A DNA stretch of 64,000 nt, from assembly GCA_023954415.1 (NCBI GenBank), contig JAMLIB010000007.1:62001-126000 (forward strand), in the 5' to 3' direction. A program made the position numbers and the translations under genes. Below the pieces are notes generated by a model, which was given only the letters and a program-made list of their open reading frames with translations, made no database searches and was not told the origin of the DNA. Positions within the stretch are counted from its first letter, which is position 1; every line of letters begins with the position of its first letter. This stretch comes from Trueperaceae bacterium (GTDB lineage Bacteria > Deinococcota > Deinococci > Deinococcales > Trueperaceae). This document shows, piece after piece, positions 14,152-22,220 of the stretch.

Positions 14152-15705
14152 ATGAAGCGAGGCAATGAACCCGTGAACAGGCTGGCGAGGCTGCTTGGGC
14201 TCGCGCTGCTGCTCGTCCTGCCCTTGCAGGCGATGTTCGTGCACGCGCAGCAGGCCCCCGTCGAGGTAGTGATCGGGCTCACGGACGACCCACCGTCCGG
14301 CGACCCCCACAAGTCGCGTGGCGCCAACGGCGGCCACCTGCTCTACAACGTCTACGAAGGCCTGGTCGCCCTCAACGGCGAGATGACGGAAGTGCTCCCC
14401 AAGCTCGCCACGTCGTGGGAGCAGGTCGACGAGTTCAGCTGGCGGTTCCACCTGCGCGAGGGCGTCACGTTCCATAACGGCGAGCCGTTCAACGCCGAGG
14501 CGGTCAAGTACTCCATCGCCCGCCTGCTCGACCCGAACGCCGTGCGCCTCAACTCCGGCTACAAGCACATCAGCGAGGTGGAGGTCGTCGACGACCATAC
14601 GGTCGTGATCCACCTGTCCACCACCGATCCGATGTTCATCGAGCGGCTGCCCGACGTCCACATGGTGCCGCCCGTCTACACGGCCAGCGTCTCCGAGGAG
14701 GAGTTCGGGCGCAACCCCGTCGGCACGGGCCCCTACCGCTTCGTCGACTGGACCGTCGGCGATCACCTGACCCTCGAGGCGTACGACGGCTACTGGGGCA
14801 CCAAGCCGGTGGTAGACCGGCTGGTGTTCCGCCCCATCCCGGAAGTCTCCACGCGGCTGGCCGAGCTGCAGACCGGTAGGGTCGACTTCATCACCGGCGT
14901 CAACTACGACACGGTCAGCGTCATCGAGAACGACCCGGCCCTGAGGGTCGAGGCGAACAGCGGTCGCCGCACCGTGTTCGTCCACGTCGACCAGCTCGGG
15001 GGCTTCGCGCCGCTGCAGGACGCTCGCGTCAGGCAGGCGATCAGCCACGCCATCGACCGCGAGCTCCTCATCGACGGCGTCCTGAACGGCTACGGCACCC
15101 CGCTCGCCACGTTCTTCCGTCCGGACATGTTCGGCTTCGACGCCGACCTCCCCGCCCAGTCGTACGACCCGGACCTCTCGCGCTCGTTGCTGGTCGAAGC
15201 CGGTTACCCCGACGGGTTCACCGTGCGCATGTCCACCAGCCCGACCACGGTGACGAAGGGCGACGAGATCGCGCAAGCCATCGCGTCCATGCTCGGCGAG
15301 GTCGGGATAACGGTCGACCTGCAGGTCGTGTCCGACCAGACCCAGCGCGACACCTACCTGGGGAACCCGGACAAGACCTCTGGCGCCGTCCCCCCGCTCT
15401 TCATGTGGAACTGGGGCTCCCAGCTCCCCGACGCCTCGAGCCCGCTGACCGGGCTGCTGCGCACCGGCGGCGTCACTTCCTACATGTCAGACCCGGAGCT
15501 CGACGCGCTCATCGACCGCTTCGTGTCCGAGATGAACCCGGAGACGCGCCGCGCGCAGGCCATCGAGCTGCAGCAGCTCCTCTACACGAGCCTGCCCGTG
15601 ATCCCGCTCTACCTCCAGCTCGACCTCTACGGCGTCAACGAACGTATCGGGTGGACCGCCCGCAAGGACGAGTACATCCTCGGCGTCGACATGAGCCTGA
15701 GGTAA
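14152..15705 (+). CDS. family 5 extracellular solute-binding protein, set 2
   Basis: A 517-aa exported protein: a hydrophobic signal segment (LARLLGLALLLVLPLQAMFVHA) ends near residue 32. The mature part opens with GLTDDPPSGDPHKSRGANGGHLLYN and has the VTFHNGEPFNAEAVKYSI, GTGPYRFVDW and DARVRQAISHAIDREL landmarks of SBP_bac_5. It is strongly similar to the set 4 and set 5 binding proteins (shared SGDPHK, PPVYTASVSEEEFG and NERIGWTARKDEYILG segments). Preceded by a near-ideal GGAGGA and by the operator-rich promoter region. First gene of an operon with two permeases and an AtzG/AtzE-like pair. Confidence 0.93.
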   Translation: MKRGNEPVNRLARLLGLALLLVLPLQAMFVHAQQAPVEVVIGLTDDPPSGDPHKSRGANGGHLLYNVYEGLVALNGEMTEVLPKLATSWEQVDEFSWRFHLREGVTFHNGEPFNAEAVKYSIARLLDPNAVRLNSGYKHISEVEVVDDHTVVIHLSTTDPMFIERLPDVHMVPPVYTASVSEEEFGRNPVGTGPYRFVDWTVGDHLTLEAYDGYWGTKPVVDRLVFRPIPEVSTRLAELQTGRVDFITGVNYDTVSVIENDPALRVEANSGRRTVFVHVDQLGGFAPLQDARVRQAISHAIDRELLIDGVLNGYGTPLATFFRPDMFGFDADLPAQSYDPDLSRSLLVEAGYPDGFTVRMSTSPTTVTKGDEIAQAIASMLGEVGITVDLQVVSDQTQRDTYLGNPDKTSGAVPPLFMWNWGSQLPDASSPLTGLLRTGGVTSYMSDPELDALIDRFVSEMNPETRRAQAIELQQLLYTSLPVIPLYLQLDLYGVNERIGWTARKDEYILGVDMSLR

Positions 15706-15727
15706 GCGACACCTACTCTCGAGATCA

Positions 15728-15757
15728 GGTTGGCCGGGGTGTGAACCCCGGCCAACC
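15728..15757 (+). terminator. intercistronic stem-loop between binding protein and permease, set 2
   Basis: GGTTGGCCGGGGT pairs perfectly with ACCCCGGCCAACC (13 bp) around a GTGA tetraloop. It starts 22 bases after the binding-protein stop and ends 27 bases before the permease start. There is no T-run, so it more likely stabilises the upstream mRNA or attenuates read-through than fully terminates. Similar hairpins occupy the same place in the other sets. Confidence 0.75.
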
Positions 15758-15784
15758 ACGCTCGCTGCCGCATCGGAGCCGGAC

Positions 15785-16702
15785 TTGCTCTCTTACTCCG
15801 CAAGAAGGATCGCGCAAGCGGTCTTGGTGGTGTTCGCGGTTACGACCTTCGCGTTCGTGATCCTGCGGGCGGTGGGCGACCCGGCGCGCCTGCTCGTCAG
15901 CCCCGAGGGCACGATGGAGGACCTGCAGTCCTTGCGCCGCGTCCTCGGGCTCGACGTGCCGCTATGGCAACAGTACGTGCGGTTCATCGGCCGCAGCTTC
16001 GTCGGCGACTTCGGTTCGTCCTTCATCCACGGCACGGACGCGTTCAGGCTCGTCATCTCGCGGCTGCCCGCCACGCTGCTGCTCTCGGGCGCGGCCCTCC
16101 TCATCGGCGTGCCGTTCGGCATGCTCATGGGCGTCGTCGCCGCCGTCAACCGCAAGAAGGCCCTCGACCAGATCGCCACGTTCCTGGCCGTCATAGGCCG
16201 GGCCACGCCGCACTTCTGGCTGGCGATCATGCTCATCATGGTGTTCAGCGTGCAGCTGCGCCTGTTGCCGCCGTCGGGCTACGGCTCGTTCGCGCACCTG
16301 GTCATGCCGGCGGTGTCGCTCGGCGCCGGCTTGGCAGCCACCATCGCGCGCCTCACGCGCTCGTGCATGCTCGACGTCCTATCTCAAGACTACGTCCGCA
16401 CCGCGAAGGCCAAAGGGCTTGGCCGGGACCGGGTCGTGCTGGGGCACGCGTTGAGGAACGCCCTGATACCGGTCGTCACGGTCATCGGCCTGCAACTGGG
16501 CTACCTGCTCGGGGGCGCCATCATCACGGAGACCGTCTTCGCCTGGCCGGGGATCGGGCGCCTGCTCATCAGCGCCATCAACAACTACGACTACCCCATC
16601 GTGCAGTCGGCCATCATCGTCATCGCCTCCGCGTTCGTGCTCGTCAACGTGGTCGTCGACCTGGTGTACGCCTTGATCGATCCGAGGGTCCGGTATGACT
16701 GA
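15785..16702 (+). CDS. dipeptide-type ABC importer permease (DppB-like), set 2
   Basis: A 305-aa permease with the first membrane helix at residues 8-28, the loop RTAKAKGLGRDRVVLGHALRNALIP, and GGAIITETVFAWPGIGRLL. It ends LIDPRVRYD. Start is TTG at 15785, preceded by GGAG at 7 bases; downstream in-frame starts would remove the first helix. It overlaps the DppC-like gene by 8 bases. Confidence 0.92.
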   Translation: MLSYSARRIAQAVLVVFAVTTFAFVILRAVGDPARLLVSPEGTMEDLQSLRRVLGLDVPLWQQYVRFIGRSFVGDFGSSFIHGTDAFRLVISRLPATLLLSGAALLIGVPFGMLMGVVAAVNRKKALDQIATFLAVIGRATPHFWLAIMLIMVFSVQLRLLPPSGYGSFAHLVMPAVSLGAGLAATIARLTRSCMLDVLSQDYVRTAKAKGLGRDRVVLGHALRNALIPVVTVIGLQLGYLLGGAIITETVFAWPGIGRLLISAINNYDYPIVQSAIIVIASAFVLVNVVVDLVYALIDPRVRYD

Positions 16703-17594
16703 CTCGGCGCCGGCGACCACCGCCGCCCAGAGCTCCGAGTCACGCGGCCTCTCCCTCCGCTCGCTCCTTCGGAACAAGGCCGCGACGGCGGCCGTCGTCT
16801 ACATCCTCATCGTCGCGCTGGCCGCCGCGCTGGCGCCCATGCTGCCCCTAGTCTCCCCGGACAAGCAGAACCTGCGGGCCCGTTTCGTCGCGCCCATGTC
16901 GCAGGCCCCTGCCGCGGCCGGGCACCCTCTCGGCACCGACCAACTTGGTCGCGACATCCTGTCGCGCCTCGTCAACGGCGCCAGGGTGTCGCTCTCCGTC
17001 GGCTTCCTGGTCGTCCTGATAGCCGCGGCGTTCGGCTCGGCGCTCGGCCTCCTCGCCGGGTACCTCGGGGGGCGCGTCGAGACGCTGATCATGCGGATCA
17101 CGGACGTGTTCCTGGCGTTCCCCTTCCTGCTGCTCGCGGTCGTGTTCATGGCCACGTTGGGGCCGAGCCTGAAGAACGTGGTCTTGGTCCTCAGCCTCAC
17201 GGGCTGGGTGGAGTACGCGAGGGTCGTCAGGGCGCAAGTCCTGGCGCTACGCAACATCGAGTACGTCAAGGCGGCCGAGAGCCTCGGCGCCCAGGCCCCG
17301 CGCCTGATGGCCAAGCACATCCTGCCGAACATCGTCGGCCCCACGATCGTCATCGCCAGCCTCCACGTGGGCAGCGTGATCATCGCCGAGGCCTCCCTGA
17401 CCTTCCTCGGTCTCGGGGTGCCACCCTCCGTCCCGACCTGGGGCATGATGCTCGCGACCGGTCGCGACTACCTGGCCGTCGCTTGGTGGTTGTCCACCCT
17501 GCCTGGGGTGGCGATCGTACTCACCGTCCTATCCCTGAACTTCCTCGGCGACTGGCTGAGGGACGCCATAGACCCGACGCTCGGAAGGAGCTGA
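16695..17594 (+). CDS. dipeptide-type ABC importer permease (DppC-like), set 2
   Basis: A 299-aa permease with the hallmark HPLGTDQLGRDILSRLVNGARVSL, six membrane helices, the coupling loop KAAESLGAQAPRLMAKHILPN, and the ending GDWLRDAIDPTLGRS. The stop TGA and the ATG of the next gene share one base (TGATG at 17592-17596). The tight coupling to the small subunit gene links import directly to the amidase. Confidence 0.93.
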   Translation: MTDSAPATTAAQSSESRGLSLRSLLRNKAATAAVVYILIVALAAALAPMLPLVSPDKQNLRARFVAPMSQAPAAAGHPLGTDQLGRDILSRLVNGARVSLSVGFLVVLIAAAFGSALGLLAGYLGGRVETLIMRITDVFLAFPFLLLAVVFMATLGPSLKNVVLVLSLTGWVEYARVVRAQVLALRNIEYVKAAESLGAQAPRLMAKHILPNIVGPTIVIASLHVGSVIIAEASLTFLGLGVPPSVPTWGMMLATGRDYLAVAWWLSTLPGVAIVLTVLSLNFLGDWLRDAIDPTLGRS

Positions 17595-17800
17595 TGGTTA
17601 CGCAAGGACTCATAGGTTCGGATGCCGTGACCCTGGAGCAGGTCGACAGGGTCCTGCGCGCGCAGGGCTTCGTCGTGCCGCCTGACGACCTGGAGGAGGT
17701 GACGGCGCGGATCAACGCGATCGTCGCCGGGTTCCTGCAGCTCGACTACGTCGACACCCAACTGGAGCCGTGGCCTCACGTCGGAGTGCTCCTCCGATGA
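17594..17800 (+). CDS. AtzG/GatC-like small subunit of an amidase
   Basis: A 68-aa helical protein (VTLEQVDRVLRAQGFVVPPDDLEEVTARINAIVAG, then LEPWP near the C-terminus). The second copy in this window (53933-54139) is exactly the same length. The two share LEQV, QG-V-P, L-EVTA, NA and EPWP, so the short ORF is under selection. Position directly upstream of, and overlapping by ATGA with, an AtzE-type amidase is the arrangement of atzG-atzE, where the GatC-like AtzG wraps and stabilises AtzE. Assignment is by this context plus the conserved two-helix pattern. Confidence 0.75.
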   Translation: MVTQGLIGSDAVTLEQVDRVLRAQGFVVPPDDLEEVTARINAIVAGFLQLDYVDTQLEPWPHVGVLLR

Positions 17801-19239
17801 GCGCTGGGCCGGCCGAAGCCGTCGCGTTCATGAGCGGCGCCGAGCAGGCGGCGATGATGGCGCGGGGCGAGCTCACGTCCAAGGCGTTGGTGGAGCGGTA
17901 CCTCGACCGCATCGCGGCCTACGATGCCGGGCTCCGCTCCTTCATCACCGTCTGCGGCCCCGAGGCCCTGCGGGCCGCCGAGGCGGCGGACGCCGAGCGC
18001 GCGTCCGGGGTGGTCAGGGGTCCGCTGCACGGGCTGCCGTTCGCGGTCAAGGACCAGTTCCAGGTAGCCGGCGTCGAGGTGACGGGCGGCTCGCGCTCGC
18101 GGCGCGGACGCGTGGCCGACTCCGACGCCACGGTCGTCGCCAGGCTGCGGGCCGCCGGGGCCGTGTTCCTCGGGACCCTGAACACCCACGAGTTCCACTG
18201 GGGACCCACGCAGGAGTTCCCGTACGGGACGCCGAAGAACCCGTGGAACCTGAGCCGCGACCCGGGGGGCTCGTCGAGCGGCTCGGCGAGCAGCGTCGCG
18301 GCCGGCCTATGCACGTTCAGCCTCGGGGGCGACACCGGGGGCTCCATCCGAGCGCCCGCCGCGCTCTGCGGCGTGGTCGGGCTCAAGGCGACGTGGGGGC
18401 GCGCGTCGCGGCAGGGGGTCTTCCCGCTGGCGTGGAGCCTCGACTGCGTCGGTCCGGTCACGCGCTCCGTCGCCGACGCCGCAGCGGTGCTCCGGGTGAT
18501 CGCCGGCGCCGACCCGGGCGACCTCAGCGCCACCCCGAGGGCGGTGCCAGACTACTCGAGCGCCTTGGTCGGGGGCGTGAAGGGCATGCGCATCGGGGTG
18601 GTGGAGGACATGCTCACCAGCCGCATGGTCGGGGACGAGGCGCGCGCCGCGTTCGAGGACGCGATCGGCGTGCTGCAGGGGCTGGGAGCCGAGGTCGTCA
18701 CAGTCTCCATCCCGAAGGTGAGCGATACGCGCTTCGTGATCCCCCTCCTCATCGACGCGGAGGCGTACTCCTACCACCGCTCCGAGCTGCTCGAGGACTA
18801 CTTCGGGTACGACGCGAACACGCGCATCAGCGCGATGGTGGGCGCCGCCATGCCGGCGGGCGTCGTCGCGCAGGCGCAGCGCGCGCGGCAGGTGGTCAGC
18901 CTCGAGGTCGTGGCCGCGTTCGAGGGCGTCGACGTGCTGGCCAGCCCCGGCTCGCCCAGCGGCGCGCCGGAGAGCAGGCAGCGCGGCCACGTCGGGTCGC
19001 GGAAGGAGGCCGAGGAGCGGATCTTCGGCGTCGGCACCAGCGCCGGCCAGCTAACCCGCGTGTTCAGCCTGTCCGGCAACCCGGCCGTGACCTTGCCGTG
19101 CGGGTTCGACGCCGAGGGCATGCCCCTGTCGGTCCAACTGGCTGGGAAGCACTTCTGCGAGGCGGACATGTTGCGCGTGGCGCATACGTACGAGGCGGCC
19201 ACCGACTGGTCGACGCGCCACCCCGACCTCGCGGGTTGA
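17797..19239 (+). CDS. AtzE-type amidase-signature hydrolase, copy 1
   Basis: A 480-aa amidase with triad K85 (AVKDQF), S160 (GGSSSGSA) and S183 (GDTGGSIR). TLNTHEFHWGPTQEFPYG and the SWDCVGP-like SLDCVGPVTRSV segment match the AtzE/GatA group rather than fatty-acid amidases. About 60 percent of conserved positions by eye match the second copy at 54132. ATG 17797 overlaps the small-subunit stop. Probable cytoplasmic hydrolysis of the amide or carboxy-ureido compound imported by the set 2 transporter; the exact substrate is not known. A strong hairpin follows the gene. Confidence 0.88.
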   Translation: MSAGPAEAVAFMSGAEQAAMMARGELTSKALVERYLDRIAAYDAGLRSFITVCGPEALRAAEAADAERASGVVRGPLHGLPFAVKDQFQVAGVEVTGGSRSRRGRVADSDATVVARLRAAGAVFLGTLNTHEFHWGPTQEFPYGTPKNPWNLSRDPGGSSSGSASSVAAGLCTFSLGGDTGGSIRAPAALCGVVGLKATWGRASRQGVFPLAWSLDCVGPVTRSVADAAAVLRVIAGADPGDLSATPRAVPDYSSALVGGVKGMRIGVVEDMLTSRMVGDEARAAFEDAIGVLQGLGAEVVTVSIPKVSDTRFVIPLLIDAEAYSYHRSELLEDYFGYDANTRISAMVGAAMPAGVVAQAQRARQVVSLEVVAAFEGVDVLASPGSPSGAPESRQRGHVGSRKEAEERIFGVGTSAGQLTRVFSLSGNPAVTLPCGFDAEGMPLSVQLAGKHFCEADMLRVAHTYEAATDWSTRHPDLAG

Positions 19240-19246
19240 CGTCGCG

Positions 19247-19286
19247 CCCCGCCGCGACCGCCCGGGTACCGGCGGTCGCGGCGGGG
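19247..19286. terminator. bidirectional terminator between convergent operons
   Basis: CCCCGCCGCGACCGCC (19247-19262) pairs perfectly with GGCGGTCGCGGCGGGG (19271-19286): 16 bp around an 8-base loop. It sits midway between the amidase stop and the stop of the convergent AstE-like gene. Confidence 0.8.
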
Positions 19287-19297
19287 CCGGCCCGTCG

Positions 19298-20311
19298 TCA
19301 GGCGGGCTTAGCGGTGGCGGCGTCCCCGAAGATGTAGGCGTAGTCCCCGGCGAAGACGCGCCCGAACACTCCGCGGATCATGATGAGGATGGTCTCGTCG
19401 AAGGGCGCCACGTACTCCTCGAGCGCCTCGAAGGTGTTGGCGTCGCGCACCGAGCCGACGGGCGTCCCCTTCGGCACGACCGCTCCCAGCTTGTCGAACC
19501 CGACGGCCGGGATGAAGACGCCGCCTTGCAGGTGGCGGACGAGCTTGCGGTCGCCGATGACGGCTTGCCGCGGGTTGCGTGTCGGGGCGCCCGGCAGCAT
19601 GCCGAGCACGCGCATGACGTTGTGCACGCCCGCCACGGAGCGCGCCAGCACCTTGTCGTCGCCGCTGGTGACCGAGCCCCCGAGCATGGCGACGACCGCG
19701 GGGATCCCGAGCGACTCGGCGAGCTCCGAGATGGAGCTGACGGAGTCGGGCTCCGTGCGGGTGATGGACAGGTAGTCGGAGCCGAACGCCTTCGAGAGCT
19801 CGAGGATGCGGGGCGAGACGGGACTGCCGCTCTGCTTGACGAGCGTGTAGTCGATGGCGCTCTCGAGGCCGCCGCTATGGAAGTCGATGAGGGCGTCGAG
19901 GTGCGGCAGGTAGTCGGTGGCGATGGCGTGAGCCATCTGCGCCACCAGCGACCCGGAGGCGGAGCCCGGGAAGACGACGTTGAGGTTCACGGCGTCGGTG
20001 GTCATGCCGATCCCGGTCAGCCGCGTGAACGTCTCGAACGCCACGGGGTTGCATACCGGCAGGCCGAGGACCGCGCCCCGCAAGGTGGTCGGGTCGAGCC
20101 CGCCCAGCACCTCGTGGATGGTCCTGATCGCGAACGCCTCGTCGCCGTGCGAGCCGGACTCGAGCCCGAGGACCGGCCCGTCGTGCAGGCCAACGACGGC
20201 GCGCACCACCAGCTCCAGCGTGTCGCCGCGCGGCATGCGCGCCACCGGGATGCGCACGAGCTTGTGCTCGCCCGGGTGGACGGTGACGCCTGCGATGGTA
20301 ATCGACTTCAT
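19298..20311 (-). CDS. AstE/aspartoacylase-fold protein, type I, lacking the general-base Glu
   Basis: A 337-aa member of the succinylglutamate desuccinylase/aspartoacylase family. Zinc ligands are present: H55-x-x-E58 (SGSHGDEAF) and H145 (LIDFHSGG). The family also shows NPVAFETFTR and a C-terminal barrel-like domain ending GDYAYIFGDA. At the place of the catalytic Glu (E204 in the paralog at 26905, motif VVVEVGGS) this protein has M209 (VVAMLGGS). That suggests lost or altered hydrolysis. Last gene of the minus-strand set 3 operon. Confidence 0.85.
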   Translation of the reverse strand: MKSITIAGVTVHPGEHKLVRIPVARMPRGDTLELVVRAVVGLHDGPVLGLESGSHGDEAFAIRTIHEVLGGLDPTTLRGAVLGLPVCNPVAFETFTRLTGIGMTTDAVNLNVVFPGSASGSLVAQMAHAIATDYLPHLDALIDFHSGGLESAIDYTLVKQSGSPVSPRILELSKAFGSDYLSITRTEPDSVSSISELAESLGIPAVVAMLGGSVTSGDDKVLARSVAGVHNVMRVLGMLPGAPTRNPRQAVIGDRKLVRHLQGGVFIPAVGFDKLGAVVPKGTPVGSVRDANTFEALEEYVAPFDETILIMIRGVFGRVFAGDYAYIFGDAATAKPA

Positions 20312-20357
20312 CTACGGTCACTCCTTCGAAGCGCGGGTCGGTCGGCGACGGACCCGG

Positions 20358-21221
20358 TCAGGTCTTCAGGCGCGGGTCGAGCCTGTCGCGCAGGCCGTCG
20401 CCGATCAGGTTTATGGCCAGGACGGTCAGCATGATGGCCAGGCCTGGCAGCGTCGCCGGCCACCAGGCGACGAGGAGGTAGGTCCTGCCGTCCGAGAGGC
20501 TCGCGCCCCAGGACGGGGTGGTGGCGCCGACCCCGAGCCCGAGGAACGACAGGGTCGCCTCGGAGACGATGGCAGTGGCGACGCGCGAGGAAGCGATGAC
20601 GATGATGGAGGAGAAGATGTTGGGCAGCACGTGGCGGAGCATCACGCGCCACGCGCCGGCGGCCAGCGCCTGCGACGCTTCCACGAACTCCCGCTCCTTG
20701 AGGCCGAGGACCTTGGCGCGCGCGACGCGCGCGTACGGCACCCAGCTCGTGAAACCGAGCACGAGAATCACGTTGCCGAGCCCGGGACCGGTGAGGGCCA
20801 TGACCACGAGGGCGAGCACGAGGAACGGGAAGGCGAGGAAGACGTCGACCACGCGCATGACGATGGCGTCGAACAGCCCGCCGACGTAGCCGGACACGAG
20901 CCCGACGAGCGTCCCGAACGTGCCGCCGATGGCCACGACGGTGAGGCCGACGATCAGCGACACGCGGGCGCCGTAGATCAGGCGCGAGAGGATGTCGCGC
21001 CCCAGGCCGTCCGTCCCGAGCAGGAAACGCGGGTCGCCCCCCAGCCAGGACGGCGGCTTCAGGCGCATGATCAACGTCTGCGCCCCCGGGTCGGCGGGCG
21101 CCAGCCACTGGGCGGCCAGGGCGCACACCACCGGGACGACGAGCATGATGCAGCCGATGACCAGCATCTTGTTCCGCCCGAAGTAGCGGAGCGAGCGCCT
21201 CAGGGAGGCCGACCTAGTCAT
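20358..21221 (-). CDS. dipeptide-type ABC importer permease (DppC-like), set 3
   Basis: A 287-aa permease with FLLGTDGLGRDILSRLIYGARVSL, six membrane helices, the coupling loop EASQALAAGAWRVMLRHVLPN and the C-terminus IGDGLRDRLDPRLKT. It overlaps the DppB-like gene by 8 bases. Sequence is closer to set 1 than to sets 2, 4 and 5 in the C-terminal motif. Confidence 0.92.
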   Translation of the reverse strand: MTRSASLRRSLRYFGRNKMLVIGCIMLVVPVVCALAAQWLAPADPGAQTLIMRLKPPSWLGGDPRFLLGTDGLGRDILSRLIYGARVSLIVGLTVVAIGGTFGTLVGLVSGYVGGLFDAIVMRVVDVFLAFPFLVLALVVMALTGPGLGNVILVLGFTSWVPYARVARAKVLGLKEREFVEASQALAAGAWRVMLRHVLPNIFSSIIVIASSRVATAIVSEATLSFLGLGVGATTPSWGASLSDGRTYLLVAWWPATLPGLAIMLTVLAINLIGDGLRDRLDPRLKT

Positions 21222-22137
21222 AGCGGATCCTCGGATCGAGGAAGCCGTAGACGATGTCGACGACGAGGTTGATAGCCACGAAGAAGACGGCGAACAGGAC
21301 CACGGCGGCCTGCACGACCGGGTAGTCGCGGCTGGAGATCGACTGGATCATCAGCCGCCCCACCCCCGGCCACGCGAAGACGGTCTCGACGACCACGGAG
21401 CCCCCGAGCAGGGCGCCGAACTGGAGGCCGAGGACCGTGACGGTCGGGATCAGGGCGTTCTTGAGCGTGTGGTGCCACACCACGGCCCGAGGCGGCGCGC
21501 CCTTGGCCCTGGCCGTGCGCACGAAGTCTTGCGTCAGGGTCTCGAGCACGTCCGTCCTTATCAAGCGCTGGACGATGGCGACCATGCTGGCGCCCAGGGT
21601 GAAGGCGGGCAAGATCAGGTTCTGCAGCTCCCCACGCCCGGAGATCGGCAGCCACTTGAGCTGCACGCCGAAGACGAGGATGAGCATGAGGCCGAGCCAG
21701 AAGTTCGGCATGGACATTCCCAAGAGAGAGACGGCGCTTATGCCGATGTCGACGAACGAGTTGCGCCTCAGGGCCGCCGCGATGCCGAGCGGCACGCCGA
21801 CAGCCACGGCGAAGGCGAGCGCGATGAGGGAGAGCTCGAGCGTGGGGCCGAGGCGAGATATCACGCTCCGCATGGCGTCCTGGCCCCCGTAGTAGGAGAC
21901 GCCGAAGTCGCCGCGCACCGCGTTGGTGATGAAGAGCCACAGTTGGACTGGTAGCGGCTCGTCGATGCCGATGGAGCGGCGGATCTCCCGGAGCTGCTCC
22001 GGTGTGATGGTCGTGTCGGGCGGGATGAGCATGACCGCCGGGTCGCCGAGCATGCGTAGTAGCAAGAAGACCGTGACCAGCACGCCGAACAGCGTGGGCA
22101 CGGCCAGTCCGATGCGGCGGAGGGCGTACGTCAGCAT
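21214..22137 (-). CDS. dipeptide-type ABC importer permease (DppB-like), set 3
   Basis: A 307-aa permease. TM1 lies at about residues 9-30; the conserved loop is RTARAKGAPPRAVVWHHTLKNALIP and the late motif GGSVVVETVFAWPGVGRLM. It ends FLDPRIRYD. It lies downstream of the binding-protein gene beyond a strong hairpin. Confidence 0.92.
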   Translation of the reverse strand: MLTYALRRIGLAVPTLFGVLVTVFLLLRMLGDPAVMLIPPDTTITPEQLREIRRSIGIDEPLPVQLWLFITNAVRGDFGVSYYGGQDAMRSVISRLGPTLELSLIALAFAVAVGVPLGIAAALRRNSFVDIGISAVSLLGMSMPNFWLGLMLILVFGVQLKWLPISGRGELQNLILPAFTLGASMVAIVQRLIRTDVLETLTQDFVRTARAKGAPPRAVVWHHTLKNALIPTVTVLGLQFGALLGGSVVVETVFAWPGVGRLMIQSISSRDYPVVQAAVVLFAVFFVAINLVVDIVYGFLDPRIRYD

Positions 22138-22172
22138 CCGGAGGGGTTCACCTCGCAGTCGGAAGGCGTCTC

Positions 22173-22206
22173 GGGTCCGCTCCCAGAAGAAGCTGGGAGC
22201 GGACCC
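22173..22206 (-). terminator. intercistronic stem-loop between binding protein and permease, set 3
   Basis: GGGTCCGCTCCCAG and CTGGGAGCGGACCC form a perfect 14-bp stem around AAGAAG. It occupies the 83-base gap between the binding-protein stop (22221) and the DppB-like start (22137). No strong T-run follows on the minus strand. Confidence 0.75.
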
Positions 22207-22220
22207 TCATGCCCATGACG

